Part shown: piece after piece, positions 1 through 10,689 of the stretch
How positions within the stretch are numbered: position 1 is the first letter of the stretch
How the letters are laid out: every line of letters starts with the position of its first letter
DNA from: Rugalucina vietnamica
Lineage: Eukaryota > Mollusca > Bivalvia > Lucinida > Lucinidae
Reading direction: 5' to 3'
DNA length: 64,000 nt
Assembly (NCBI GenBank): GCA_964017185.1
Contig: OZ024879.1
Coordinates: 39,582,383 to 39,646,382, forward strand
Made by a program: the position numbers and the translations under genes
Notes under the pieces: model-generated
The model's database searches: none
What the model was told of the DNA's origin: nothing
Seen by the model: only the letters and a program-made list of their open reading frames with translations

Positions 1-749
1 GTGGCATTTTAACTGCGGTTGTTAGATGCATGAGAAGACATGACGATGTATGAAAATAAGGCTTTCAAGTTCTCAAAAAGTTGCAAATTGCACATGTTGC
101 ACGTGCACCATATTTTCAGGGTTAGTGGAACTGTTGAATGTCTCTAAATCAATATGAATGAAGCTACATAACGAATTTTTAAAAAAAATCTATATTTTTC
201 AAAATATCGAAGTTTTAGTTGTGGTAACTTTTCACTGACGCTGAGTATATATAAAAGTTGTGTTTAAGGGGTTATACATTTTACGGACATGTTATCTGAT
301 GTAACTACATACACAAACTAAACGTGTTCACCGCTGTATTTACCTCTCAGCATCACCAGAAGAAGAAACGACAGCATATATTCCTTACTCCGAAAACCCC
401 ACACCTTCCAAAATAGTATTCACCCCACATACACGCACGGAAACCACAGTGGCAGTGTCGGTGCCCACGCATTGGCCATGGCCCGAAAACTTGCGGTCCG
501 GCTGAAAAAAAAAAGTTCGATATAAATGATACCTGGTTGCGGTCAGACACGTGCCAGTTTTTTAAAAGGTCTGTACTCATTCACGGGGGTAAATCAAATG
601 GTGCTACTTGTACATGTGCCGTATATCTCCAGTGCCGTATTTCTCCAGTGCCGTATATCTCCATTGTTATTTAAGACCACATAAAACATTTTTGCATCCA
701 TTAAAAGCTTAGATTGACCGACGACGTGATTACTAGTAATCCATAGAAG
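1..749. other. Non-coding stretch with repeat fragments
   Basis: No supported gene. Positions 247-301 match the 3' end of the MITE1 family (TATATAAAAG box, then a run ending in ACGGACATGTT). Positions 616-664 hold three tandem 16-bp units of the form GTGCCGTATATCTCCA. The rest is AT-rich without recognisable features. Confidence 0.5.
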
Positions 750-960
750 CCTTCGTGGTGCAGTGGTTAAGCCACGCCTTGTAAACCAGGGGTCGCAGGT
801 TCGATCTCGGGGACTCTACAGTTCTTCGAATAAGACTGTAAACCGAGGTCCCACGGCAACTTTCCAGAAGACACGGATGGCAATAACATACGGTGACGAG
901 GCTGGAGACTATGCTGTGCTTTAAGTCCAAGAGACCTAGTCTTATGGTGCGCTGGGTTTC
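750..960 (+). mobile_element. tRNA-headed SINE (tRNA-Thr-like)
   Basis: The head at 750-820 folds like a tRNA, with an A-box-like TGGTGCAGTGG at 756-766, a TTGTAAACC anticodon-loop region and a B-box-like GGTTCGATCTC at 798-808. It is followed by an unrelated body, which is the layout of a SINE with an internal Pol III promoter. The 3' limit is approximate. The closest tRNA by eye is threonine (anticodon TGT), but mismatched stems argue against a functional tRNA. Confidence 0.6.
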
Positions 961-1146
961 CATTTTAAAGCTCTAAGTCAGTCCAGGAAAGTCAAACTTT
1001 CATACATATTAGCCTTAGTTCTTTACTTGTATTTATATATTATAAAGCACATGCATGTAACGAAATCTTAATGTTGGGTAGAAATACGTCGCATAAAATG
1101 GAGACAACGTCCTGGCCTAGCCATAGCTGTAAACGCCTTACTTTGG

Positions 1147-1423
1147 ATTACGAAAACTTGCCCGTGCAATTAACAGAGATTTTTCATCTTTAAAAATTGA
1201 AAATTTTCCGCTGAAAATTTTTGATATTTTTCTTATTTTTGCTCCAAACATAGATTGTGGGTACACGTTAGAACCGCCTCGGCGAGGCGGTTCTAACGAG
1301 TACCCACAATCTATGTTTTGGAGCAAAAATAAGAAAAATAGGTATACCCCTGCATACCCCAGTTTTGCTATATAAAAGTGGGGTTCAAGGGGGTATACAT
1401 TACACGGACATGTTTTCCTGATG
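1147..1423 (+). mobile_element. MITE1 copy, palindromic TIR element
   Basis: About 277 bp. It starts with ATTACGAAAACTTGCCC and ends with ACATGTTTTCCTGATG; the ends are imperfect terminal inverted repeats of about 25 bp. The centre is a long hairpin whose arms contain ACATAGATTGTGGGTAC and its complement, with AACCGCCTCG at the tip. A TATATAAAAG box and GGGGTATACAT follow near the right end. There is no coding capacity. Open frames seen across it are a by-product of the hairpin. Confidence 0.85.
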
Positions 1424-1692
1424 GAACATCTCTTGGCCAAAATGTGTCATCTATTACACCAAGTATTACTATTTTAGCCATCCCAACCCATCCGTCTACT
1501 CGTATATCTGTTTTTAACACATACCTTCAGCCATCTGAATCAGTGTTAGTCCAAGGACCAAAATAACGAAACAAGCTGCTACCGCTTTCATCATTCTGTT
1601 TGTCCTATCTCCCACTCCGCACAATGTAAGAATGGCAGAAAAAAGCTGCACCTCGATACTTAAACATCGAAGTAGGACACAAAACAGAATTA

Positions 1693-1938
1693 TGGAGGGC
1701 CGCGACGTGAGAAAACCTGGCTTCGAGATTTCCGACCAGGTCGCACCAGGTCTGACACAAACCGGACTGTACAGTCTCGGAGAAAGGCTAGAAGCTTGGA
1801 ATTTCGTATTTGAGAAGGGAAAGGATTGTACTATGTAGCGAAAACAAAGGCGCTGATCAGCTGTGCAGTCACTGCACAGCTGATCTGCGCCTTCGTTTTC
1901 GCACAGGCAAATTTCCGAGGTTCTCTCGTTGCGGCTCA
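1693..1938 (-). mobile_element. MITE2 copy (diverged)
   Basis: A member of the second palindromic family. It has an inner hairpin of AACAAAGGCGCTGATCAGC type facing its complement, and the conserved tracts GGTCTGACACAAACCGG and TAGAAGCTTGGAATTTCG. The terminal repeats of GAGCCGC...GAGAAAACC type are present but mutated. Non-coding. Confidence 0.75.
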
Positions 1939-2159
1939 AATCATCATGGTGATGAATGATTACAAATGGGCTTTGTGTGAAATGTTTTTGCATTAATCAG
2001 AAGTCAGTGCATAAACGGATTCTTGATGGATCTTCTTTACATACCTTCGTTCCATGTTTATAGTCATGTAAATTAAAATAATTCGCAGAAGGTAAACTGC
2101 CTAACACTTTTACTGCCACGCCTCTCAAAAAACAATATCTCACTGCCAAGGAGTTATTT

Positions 2160-2375
2160 TTTTTTTTATTAATTTATTTGTGTTGAGGCTAAACGTCCCA
2201 GTCAACATTTTTTCAGTCATGTCGGGACGGAGCCAACGCTTCCTGGGTTTAACAAGTACTGTAGGGAGTTAATGTGTCTTGCTCAAGGACACAACACGGT
2301 GCCACCTGTGGGGATTAAACCAAGGTCCTCTTGATTCGGAGCCCGACGCTTTACCACTACGCCACGGCGCTTCCT
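2160..2375 (-). mobile_element. tRNA-headed SINE (type 2), reverse orientation
   Basis: On the minus strand a tRNA-like head (TGGCGTAGTGGTAAAGCGTC, then a degraded B box) is followed by a body containing GTGTCCTTGAGCAAGACACAT and a tail ending CCAGTCAACA / GGACGTTTAGCC. The same unit recurs at 38665-38935, 53909-54115, 57105-57290 and 59345-59575. Confidence 0.7.
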
Positions 2376-3223
2376 AAATTATTTATATTTCTTAAATATT
2401 ATTTTTATAGATCTGTAAAAATATGAAATTTCGGACGCTTTTGAGCCATGTCCGTAGATAAATGCCGTTTATCACAAGGCCCAAACGATTCCAACACGAA
2501 TCTGACCGGCTCAGCTACGAGGTACACTTGATTCAATTAGAATACGCCATTTCATTGGATAGAAGCTTTAGGCGTGTTTGGTTAGCTCTCGAATTGACGC
2601 AGGGTCAAACATGAAAAATCGAACAGCTGGTGAGACGTACGGACGAAGCTGAAGGGAAAATCCGAGACCTGAATGTTTTGTTATATTAACAAATGATTCC
2701 AGTACTTTTAGGTGACGTAAATAAAGTTTTTTATTTTGATGAATTGATATTTTGAGAAGTAGTATGTTTCAGTTTTTATTTTCAAGAAGATTCAAGAGTC
2801 CGTATTTTCCCTTCAGATCCGCCCGTACTTCCCGTCAGCTGTAAAAATTCATAGAGCGAGTAGGGAACAGATCGATAGGAATATCTGATTGGCTGATTCC
2901 CGTGTGACGTTTTATGTGTTTTTCACTATTGGGAATATGGCACGCCGATATTTTATCTAATAAAGATCAACACAAAGCGTGTCATATATCAATGGAAGGA
3001 CTTGTTACGCTGAAAAATCTATAGATTAACCTCCCTTTTGAACTATAAAACGTAAAACGCCTACATGTACAGTTATCGGTGGCAGTGAACAGTAAAACGA
3101 CTACAGTCGTCGGTGGCAGTAAAAGTGTTAAACAGAGTACGTAATAAGTGACACGATATGTCTACATAGCCACAGTTAAGATCCTTTCGTGACATTTTCA
3201 AAACGAAACCATCTTGTTATACG

Positions 3224-3264
<41 letters not shown>

Positions 3265-3730
3265 GCTATATTACGGTCGATGCTTGTATCTGGCTTATAT
3301 TTACCGTCAAAAGATGGATTTTTATGGTGCGTTCGAGACATGGTCAAAAACGCAGCTACTAATGAATGCATCGCCGATGATGCATAAGTTATTTTTCAAA
3401 TTTTATACAAAAACATAAGCTGGACACGTGCAATTTTACAATTTTAGACCTGCGGAAAACGCTTCTTTCGTCAAATTGTTTTATATTCCCTGTAGGTCTG
3501 TCACCTTTCTCAACTTTTAATTGATAAGAATTGACTTTCTCAAGATGTTTATGTTAAAAAATGCGCATTGCTTATTCAGCGGGATAGTTTAATGTTATAG
3601 CACATATATTTTACGTGTATCATTAAATTAAATTCCCTTTATGTTTTAATGGGAAGTTTGCATAATTAATGTTTAATTTAAGGAAACGTTGTCAAACAGG
3701 TGATGGATGTTTCTAGGAAAACACTGATTT
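2376..3730. other. Non-coding stretch with a long poly(A)
   Basis: No open frame of interest on either strand. It includes an uninterrupted 35-bp A run at 3229-3263, which may mark the tail of a retrocopy, but no source sequence is recognisable upstream. The remainder shows no repeat structure I could identify. Confidence 0.5.
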
Positions 3731-3966
3731 GAACCGTCACATGGGAAAACCAACAATCTGCATAGACAAAAACAAAGCCGCAGATCAGTTGTGCAGTAGC
3801 TGCGCAGCTGATTAGCGCCTTTGTTTATCGCTACACGGATAGTACCATTCCTCTGCTACTTATATCCAAATTTTCAAGCTTCTAGCGTTCTTCTGTGACA
3901 GTACAGCCCAGTCTGTGTCGGACCTGGTCGGAACCCAAATTGTTGGTGTTCTAACGCAAATGCTCA
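3731..3966 (+). mobile_element. MITE2 copy
   Basis: Terminal CACATGGGAAAACCAACAAT, hairpin core around AAAGCCGCAGATCAG...CTGATTAGCGCCTTTG, then TACACGGATAGTACCATTCC, CAAGCTTCTAGC and GTCGGACCTGGTCGGAA, in the family order. The hairpin has more mismatches than the copy at 11475, so it looks older. Confidence 0.8.
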
Positions 3967-4562
3967 AACTAAAGTATACAAGTACCAAGAACTGGCGCAT
4001 TCAGATATCCCAAGTCCCACCCTAAAGGCCTCGTCACACATAAGCGAATATCTCTCGATACAGACATGCGTTTAAGTGCCAAAAATATTTTTGTTTGCTT
4101 GATTTATTGCTTTACGTCCCAAGAAACAGCTACATGTAGTCACGTTGGAACGATAGTTGTTGAAAGGGACGGAAATCAATATATCAAACAAACAAGAATT
4201 CCTTTTCATAATTATACAACACAAGTCTACGACGAATGATTTTCGCGTATGTGTGACGAGACCATTAAACCGAAGTGGGGAAAACCAAATTGACAATCAG
4301 GCTTTGACGCAGTGTGAACTTATATCGTAGGCCGAAAAAAAAGCTATTTCCCTAAAGGTGGCCACAGACTTTCCTGAACTTAACTAGATAAGTGAATAGC
4401 CATGATAATCACAAACAGCTCATAAAATCTACAACCAAACCAAAGAGGAAGGCCAAACAGTATATTTGCTGACGCAACAAAACGGAAACAGTGTCTTTTG
4501 CCATCATATCTATGTACATGTACATCCGGCCTGATCGGGACGTCAGATGGTGGGCTTACTTG
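3967..4562. other. Non-coding stretch
   Basis: No supported gene. A 60-bp portion near 4030-4270 carries weak inverted similarity between GTCTCGTCACACATACGCG-like ends (4030 and 4245), suggesting a small degraded TIR element. Short open frames here show no protein features. Confidence 0.35.
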
Positions 4563-4843
4563 ACATTTCGAAAACTTGCCCATGCAATGTACAGAAATGT
4601 TTAAGTTGTATAAGAGGAAACATTTCATCAGAAAATTTATGATACTTTTCTTATTATTGCCCAAAACATAGATTGTGGGTACACGTTAGAACCGCCTCGC
4701 CGAGGCGGTTCTAACGAGTACCCACAATGTATGTTTTGGAGCAAAAATGAAAAACATTAGGTATACCCCTGCAAACCCCAGTTGTTTCTATATAAAAGTG
4801 GGGTTCAAGGGGGTATACATTTCACGAACATGTTTTCCTGATG
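4563..4843 (+). mobile_element. MITE1 copy
   Basis: A full-length family member with CATTTCGAAAACTTGCCCAT at the left end and CATGTTTTCCTGATG at the right. The central hairpin, with AACCGCCTCGCCGAGGCGGTT at the tip, is nearly perfect. A TATATAAAAG box is present. Non-coding. Confidence 0.85.
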
Positions 4844-5207
4844 AGTTAATCTCTTGAAAAGGGTTGATATACAAAATCAAAAGCGCTTATCAGTTGCGTA
4901 AGTTTGCGCTTTTGCTAAAAACGCCATCAGTGACTCCTCTTTCTTCGGGCTCGTCTAACAAGCAAAAGTACCTCGACATAAACTCGCGTTTACTTACGAT
5001 ATGGAATTCTTGTTCGTTTGATTTATTGATTTTCGTCCCTGTAAACGACTTAACTTCCGACATAGCCATAGCTGCTGACTGGGATGTAAATCAATAAAAC
5101 AAACAAAAATGCTTTTTTCACAATTAAACGGAACTCTAGGCCAAGGGGCTTTCTTAATTTGCTTATTTGTGGCGAGGCCTTTAAGGCACTGCCATCCTTG
5201 TAGCACA

Positions 5208-5289
5208 TAATAATCAGGCCTCTATGTCATAAAGTTCAATCTCTAGCTTATGATGTCAAACTTCTAGCTCAACTAGCTTAACTCATAAT
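5208..5289. repeat. Minisatellite of TAGCTCGTAATAT-like units (left part)
   Basis: Loose tandem units of the type CTAGCTYATRATRTCAAAC. The array resumes at 9807 after the LINE and again at 10690-10985, so the LINE inserted into it. The last 12 bases (5278-5289, TTAACTCATAAT) are the left target-site duplication of the LINE. Confidence 0.65.
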
Positions 5290-5291
5290 TC

Positions 5292-5813
5292 CTTAAAATC
5301 AAATATACCAGAAATCTTTCATTCTTCGAAGCGCGCAAAATCGTTGAGCAGCAATCGTCGACTGCAAGCAGAAACTATGCCAGCATCATAAGAAGTGCTG
5401 GCACACAAGTCAAACTTGTAGATGCCATGACACAGACTGATGAAACATACGACGTTCAAATTAAAACACACCAAAATCCAGGAGGCGATGCCCCTTCTGG
5501 TACCAACCAGACTGCAGGAGGTAAAGCATCCCCTGCACAAGCAGGAGGCAAACCTCCTCCTGCTCAAAACCCTCCGTCCAACAAAACTGCAGGAGGTAAA
5601 CCTCCAACGGCAGGAGGAAAGCCTCCTGCACCACCAAAGCCTCTCTCACCAAAGGATAGAAGGAAGCTTCTGTCCGAGAGAGTACCGAAAGGGGCTGATG
5701 ACCCCGTAAGAACTGACAATTACTATGACTGCCTTGAAGAAACTAGCATGGAGGCAGATGTCACTCCTCCTAGTCCTCGCAAAGTGCATCTTCCAAGAAT
5801 TCCAAATACTTAG
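5292..5813 (+). CDS. LINE ORF1, 3' part (gag-like), 5'-truncated
   Basis: The reading frame is open from the truncation point of the element (no start codon belongs to it) to a TAG at 5811-5813, about 173 codons. The first 60 codons read like the C-terminal side of LINE gag proteins (an EARKIVEQ tract, then a NYAS-I-R stretch). A low-complexity segment follows with repeated AGGKPP / GGKPPAP units, then a charged tail. Any RNA-binding zinc knuckles would lie upstream and are lost. The last codon lies 57 bp before the ORF2 start. An internal ATG at 5427 could start a 128-residue product, but that is not the native ORF1 start. Confidence 0.75.
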   Translation, partial: LKIKYTRNLSFFEARKIVEQQSSTASRNYASIIRSAGTQVKLVDAMTQTDETYDVQIKTHQNPGGDAPSGTNQTAGGKASPAQAGGKPPPAQNPPSNKTAGGKPPTAGGKPPAPPKPLSPKDRRKLLSERVPKGADDPVRTDNYYDCLEETSMEADVTPPSPRKVHLPRIPNT

Positions 5814-5870
5814 TTTCCAGTCTTTTACATTTAAGAAGGGTCAAATTTTTAATTCTCTGTAAATTATTTA

Positions 5871-8800
5871 ATGGACAAAAGTAAACAGAGAATTATACAG
5901 TGGAATTGTCGAGGCATAAAACCACGTTATGAAGAATTACTATTACTATTAAGTCTACTAGGACCTTCTGTTTTCTGTCTACAAGAAACTTTTCTGAAAA
6001 CTGACGACAACTTTACTTTCAAAGGCTTTAATGTTTACAATCACATCCACTGTGATTGTGCCAGAGCTTCTGGTGGAAGCTCTATTCTAGTTAAGTCTTC
6101 CTTACCTCAACGTGAAATTAAGTTGAAAACAAATTTACAAGCTAAAGCTGTTTCTGTTACTCTTGACAAAGAGATTACTTTCTGTTCTGTCTATATCCCG
6201 CCTTCCTTCGAACTAAGATCTGAACATCTTAACTGTTTACTTAAGCAACTCCCTTCTCCCTTTATGATATTAGGTGACTTCAATGGTCACAATTTACTTT
6301 GGGGTAGTAACGATAATGACCCCAGAGGAGAGTTAATCGAGGAATTTATCACACAGAATGACATCTGCTTAATGAATGATAAATCTAAAACTTATCTTGA
6401 TTCTGGAAAAGGTACTTTTTCGTCTATTGATCTCTCACTCTTTCATCCCTCTCTCTATCTTGACTATAACTGGTCTGTATGTGAAGACCAACACGGGTCT
6501 GATCACTTTCCGATAATAATTGAAAGCATTCAGCATCACGATGAAGATCATAATCCTAAATGGAAACTAAATAAAGCTAATTGGGATTTATTTCATACTT
6601 TATGTGATGAATCCCTTACTAACACTTCTCTCTCAGAATCTTCTGATCCTATAGCAACTTTCACTTCTTCTTTAATAAGTATATCTGAAAAATGCATTCC
6701 AAAAACCTCGACAAACCCAAAGAAAAGTAACCCATGGTACAATGACGATTGTAAAGAAGCTATCAAGCAACGAAAACAAACACTATCTAGGTTCTGCAAG
6801 TTTCCAACTAATGACAATTTAAATACTTATAGGAATTCTAGAGCAAAGGCCCGTCGGACAATTAAATCAGCCAAACGTAAATCATGGCGAACATATGTGT
6901 CAAAATTAAATTACAAAACGCCAACCAAAAAGGTCTGGGATATGGTTAGGAAAATATCAGGTAAAACCAAAACTGCTACTTATCAACATCTTAATACAAA
7001 TTTTAACAACGGATCTGAATTGGCATCAACAAAGCAAGATATAGCAGACACTTTGGCATCACAATTTTGTTCAAATTCATCAACAAGCCATTACTCAAAG
7101 GACTTTCAAAAATACAAGAAAGAACAGGAAAAAATTAAATTAAATTTCAAGTCATCTAATAATGAAGAATATAATACACCATTTAATTTAGATGAACTGA
7201 AGGATGCTATCAGTAAAGCCCATGATACAGCAACAGGTCCCGACGAAGTTCACTATCAAATGCTTAAACATCTTCCTCCTAGCTCACTTCAAGCTCTATT
7301 AGAAATATTCAATGATATGTGGGAAACTGGCAAGTTTCCCGAAAGTTGGGAACTAGCCACAGTTATACCAGTTCCTAAACCAGGAAAAGACCACACAGAA
7401 CCTAACAATTACAGACCAATAGCACTTACAAGTTGTCTTTGTAAAACCTTAGAGAGAATGATTAATGTTAGACTTGTCTGGTACTTAGAAAGTAACAATC
7501 TTATTTCACCTGTTCAGTCGGGCTTCCGATCTGAACGATGTACCAATGACAATTTGGTAAGACTGGAAACATTCATACGAGATGCATTTGTTGCTAAAGA
7601 GCATGTGGTGGCCGTGTTTTTCGACTTGGAAAAAGCTTATGATACCACTTGGAGGTATGGCATTCTACGAGATCTCCATGATCTCGGAATTAGAGGCAGA
7701 TTAGCTACATTTATAGAAAGTTTCCTTGCGGATCGATGGATCCAGGTTCGAGTTGGATCGACTTTATCCGAACAATTTGATCAGGCACAGGGTGTCCCAC
7801 AAGGGAGCATTCTGTCTACAACATTATTCAATATCAAGATCAACAGCATAATGGACTGTTTGGATCCTAAAACAGATGGATCATTGTATGTAGATGACTT
7901 TTGCATGTGCTATAGATCGAAAAGTATGAGAACTATTGAAAGACACTTACAGCAGTGTATAAATAGAATAGAAAAGTGGGCTTCGCATAATGGTTTTAAA
8001 TTTTCCAAGTCGAAAACACAATGTGTACATTTCTGTCAGCTACGGAAAGTACATGATGATCCTGAACTTTACTTATATGGATCTCTTATTCCAGTGGTTG
8101 AAGATTTTAAATTTCTAGGAGTTCTATTTGATCGAAAGCTTTCCTTTATACCGCATATCAAGTATTTAAAGGCAAAATGTCTAAAAGCATTAAACTTACT
8201 AAAGGTTTTATCGCATACCGACTGGGGTGCTGACCGCACTGTCCTTCTGCAGCTATATCGGTCAATTATTCGGTCGAAGTTGGATTACGGATCCATTGTG
8301 TATGGATCAGCTAGAAAATCATACCTGAGTATGCTTGATACAGTTCACCACCAAGGACTAAGACTAGCTCTTGGGGCTTTTCGAACGTCACCTGTAGAGA
8401 GCCTCTATGTTGAGGCAGAAGAACCATCACTATATTTGCGTCGAGAAAAACTTACTCTTCAGTATGCCATCAGACTTGCAGCAAACCCCTCTAATCCTGC
8501 ACATAAGGTAACTTTCCCACCATATATTTCTGACGAGCTCTTACAACGTTATGAAAGTAAACCAAATGCTATCAGGTCTTTTGGTTTACGAGTAGCACCT
8601 CTTTTAACATCAGCAAAAATCAAACAAGATAAAATAGAAAAACATTCGGTTTCTGAAATTCCACCATGGTTCATTAGAAAGCCAACAGTAAATTTGACAC
8701 TTCACACAGGGAAAAAATCAGAATCAAATCCCCACTTTCTCAAAGAAAATTTCCACCAACTACATTCACAATTTTCTGATTATCATTTTATTTATACTGA

Positions 8801-9584
8801 TGGTTCAAAGGAAGATAACAAAGTAGGCTGTGCTACTTATTCCAAAGACGCTTGCAAAACTTTACGTCTACCTGATGGTTCTTCAATTTTCACGGCAGAA
8901 GCTAAGGCTATTGACTTAGCTTTAGACTTCATTAATGACTGTAACTCGTACAACAAATTCATTATTTTCTCTGATTCTCTATCAGTCCTTCAGGCCCTAA
9001 ACCATACAATGTCCAAAAACGAACAAATACAAAATATATTGCTGAAACATCATAGCATTTCTGAATTTAAAACTTTTGTGTATTGCTGGGTTCCCAGTCA
9101 TGTAGGAATATATGGTAACGAGCAAGTCGACAAGAAAGCAAAAGAATCACTGAGCCTAGAACAAACAGATTTTAAAATTCCTTTTATCAATTTTAAACCT
9201 TTTATCAACGAGTATGTCTTTAATGAATGGCAATCAATTTGGAGCAGAGCAGATGACAATAAATTGAAAGAAATTGAACCTCATGTAAAACGACCAAGAT
9301 TAATTCATAAACTTTCGAGACGGGAAGAGATTGTTCTTTCTCGTCTTCGAATTGGACATACACGATTGACACATTCATATTTACTTAAACGAGAAGACAA
9401 ACCTCAATGTATTGGATGTGACACACAATTAACTGTCAAGCACTTTCTGCTTGAATGCATTGATTTTATAGATGTACGCCGTTCCTGCTTTCAAAGTAAC
9501 AGTTTGAAAGATTTGTTCAAAAATGTATCTGTTGAACGCATTTTGTCATTTTTAAAACGAACTAACCTTTTTAACAAAATATAA
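5871..9584 (+). CDS. LINE ORF2: endonuclease, reverse transcriptase, RNase H
   Basis: A 1237-residue uninterrupted polyprotein for target-primed reverse transcription. An APE-type endonuclease fills the first 230 residues (WNCRG near 11, LQET, LGDFNGHN, GSDHFPI). The reverse transcriptase lies at about 440-720, with FFDLEKAYD (motif A, near 583), GVPQGSILS (motif B) and catalytic YVDD (near 673). The RNase H lies at about 970-1115 with YTDGSK near 975, an acidic FTAEAKA helix, FSDSLS and WVPSHVGIYGNE. The C terminus has a CIGC...KHFLLEC cysteine/histidine cluster, as in I-group elements. All the catalytic residues I can recognise are present, so the protein could be active in trans. The ATG at 5871 is the first in frame after ORF1. 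Confidence 0.95.
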   Translation: MDKSKQRIIQWNCRGIKPRYEELLLLLSLLGPSVFCLQETFLKTDDNFTFKGFNVYNHIHCDCARASGGSSILVKSSLPQREIKLKTNLQAKAVSVTLDKEITFCSVYIPPSFELRSEHLNCLLKQLPSPFMILGDFNGHNLLWGSNDNDPRGELIEEFITQNDICLMNDKSKTYLDSGKGTFSSIDLSLFHPSLYLDYNWSVCEDQHGSDHFPIIIESIQHHDEDHNPKWKLNKANWDLFHTLCDESLTNTSLSESSDPIATFTSSLISISEKCIPKTSTNPKKSNPWYNDDCKEAIKQRKQTLSRFCKFPTNDNLNTYRNSRAKARRTIKSAKRKSWRTYVSKLNYKTPTKKVWDMVRKISGKTKTATYQHLNTNFNNGSELASTKQDIADTLASQFCSNSSTSHYSKDFQKYKKEQEKIKLNFKSSNNEEYNTPFNLDELKDAISKAHDTATGPDEVHYQMLKHLPPSSLQALLEIFNDMWETGKFPESWELATVIPVPKPGKDHTEPNNYRPIALTSCLCKTLERMINVRLVWYLESNNLISPVQSGFRSERCTNDNLVRLETFIRDAFVAKEHVVAVFFDLEKAYDTTWRYGILRDLHDLGIRGRLATFIESFLADRWIQVRVGSTLSEQFDQAQGVPQGSILSTTLFNIKINSIMDCLDPKTDGSLYVDDFCMCYRSKSMRTIERHLQQCINRIEKWASHNGFKFSKSKTQCVHFCQLRKVHDDPELYLYGSLIPVVEDFKFLGVLFDRKLSFIPHIKYLKAKCLKALNLLKVLSHTDWGADRTVLLQLYRSIIRSKLDYGSIVYGSARKSYLSMLDTVHHQGLRLALGAFRTSPVESLYVEAEEPSLYLRREKLTLQYAIRLAANPSNPAHKVTFPPYISDELLQRYESKPNAIRSFGLRVAPLLTSAKIKQDKIEKHSVSEIPPWFIRKPTVNLTLHTGKKSESNPHFLKENFHQLHSQFSDYHFIYTDGSKEDNKVGCATYSKDACKTLRLPDGSSIFTAEAKAIDLALDFINDCNSYNKFIIFSDSLSVLQALNHTMSKNEQIQNILLKHHSISEFKTFVYCWVPSHVGIYGNEQVDKKAKESLSLEQTDFKIPFINFKPFINEYVFNEWQSIWSRADDNKLKEIEPHVKRPRLIHKLSRREEIVLSRLRIGHTRLTHSYLLKREDKPQCIGCDTQLTVKHFLLECIDFIDVRRSCFQSNSLKDLFKNVSVERILSFLKRTNLFNKI

Positions 9585-9806
9585 TTTTTTAACTTTAATC
9601 ATATTTATACCTTTCTCCATTTCTATCATTTCATTTTAATCACTGTATCTTTCATCTAGCGGAATAATTATTTATAACTTTGATAATTCTTACCATATTT
9701 TTTGCTTTTTCTCTGAACTAAATTATGCATTTTACAATTGTTAGACGCTAATGACCCATTAGGGTTGACGCGTCGTTAAACATCAATCAATCAATCAATC
9801 AATCAA

Positions 9807-10204
9807 TTAACTCATAATGTTAATATTTCAGCTCGCAATATTATACCTGTAGCTCGTAATATTAAATATGTAGCTAGTGATATAAACCTGTTGAGGGTCA
9901 TTAGGTAAGGGACAGGACATTAGAAAACCTAGTGCCCTGACAATGACTCAAAATACAGGTAGGGGCCAAAAAAAGGAAAATTCAATATTGGTTACAGATG
10001 GTTACAGATGGTTGTAAGTTTATTGCACAGGTTATCAGGGACCATTAAATCAACAAACAAGTATTATCCTGTAGTGGCCTCTTTATCACGCCAGATATGA
10101 TAATCACCTCAATATGACAGTCCTTTGATCTAAGGACCATATTGCACTATTGGGGGTCATTAACCGAACGAACAGTGGTACCACTTTAAGCTTCTTCAGA
10201 AGTT
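9807..10204. repeat. Right TSD and minisatellite continuation, then unique DNA
   Basis: 9807-9818 is the right target duplication of the LINE. 9819-9895 continues the array of TAGCTCGTAATATTAAA-type units that the LINE split. A 10-bp unit GGTTACAGAT is tandemly repeated near 9992-10012. No gene is seen up to 10204. Confidence 0.6.
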
Positions 10205-10560
10205 AAAAGGTACAAGTAGGCAAAGATCAGGAAAAGGCGCAATCAGAAAAAGTTTCCCACTCCAAAAACCGAGGTGGGAAAAAACCAAACTAACAATCAG
10301 GTACTTATACCATGAAACATATCGTAAGCCGAATGAGCAGCTATTTTCCCAATAGGTGGCCACTCAGTTACCTTAACTTAACTAAAAATATGAAAACATA
10401 CATAAGGCGCCAACAGCACAAAAAATTTTAAACACCAAGACATAAAACAAAAAGAACCACCACAGAAAAATCGACTTGGAACGATCAGTAACACGGCTTA
10501 AACCGGTTTTACAGGTACCTAACCTCACCCTCAGCTTCTGCAGTGGTTCATAACATTTAG
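10205..10560 (-). repeat. Repeat C copy
   Basis: A dispersed repeat of about 350-500 bp. It carries AAGGTACAAGTAGGCAAAG, CAGGAAAAGGCGCAATCAG, CCCACTCCAAAAACCGAGG, CCCAATAGGTGGCCACTCAG and AAGAACCACCACAGA in that order. Other copies are at 17075-17565, 18868-19240, 19690-19975, 22085-22480 and 44738-45100. The copy at 44738 interrupts another repeat, so C is mobile. It has no coding capacity, and neither its ends nor its class can be defined by eye. Confidence 0.7.
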
Positions 10561-10689
10561 TTAGTTCTTCGGTCCTCGTGGTGAATCTCTAACTAGTCAA
10601 CGAATCATCAAGAACAAACAAATAATTCATGATAAACATCCTGATGAATCAAAAACCAGGACTCACAGATTGAGTAAGCTGCCTTGAGA

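Larger units (their letters stand above)
5290..9806 (+). mobile_element. I/Nimb-like LINE, 5'-truncated, with 12-bp TSD
   Basis: A non-LTR retrotransposon insertion of 4517 bp. It is bounded by a perfect 12-bp direct repeat TTAACTCATAAT (5278-5289 and 9807-9818), which is the target-site duplication. It contains the 3' part of ORF1, a complete ORF2 and a 3' tail of (TCAA)n at about 9782-9806. Short tandem tails and an RNase H domain are known features of the I/Nimb group. The break lies inside ORF1, as expected for incomplete reverse transcription. The intact TSD and fully open ORF2 point to a young insertion. Confidence 0.92.

Noticed and set aside
750-820. Possible tRNA-Thr gene
   Set aside because: Stem mismatches and a SINE body directly downstream indicate a tRNA-derived SINE head, not a working tRNA.
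1138-1440. Overlapping open frames on both strands
   Set aside because: They follow the MITE1 hairpin; the same peptide phrases (DCGYSLEPPRRGGSN) recur at 34579 and near 51000.
1514-1993. A 159-codon minus-strand open frame
   Set aside because: It runs through a MITE2 hairpin and flanking DNA; similar peptide fragments (GADQL, ADQRLCFRY) appear wherever MITE2 lies, so it is a repeat artefact.
3229-3263. Poly(A) tail of a processed pseudogene
   Set aside because: No coding remnant upstream on the + strand and no target duplication found; may be a simple A-run.
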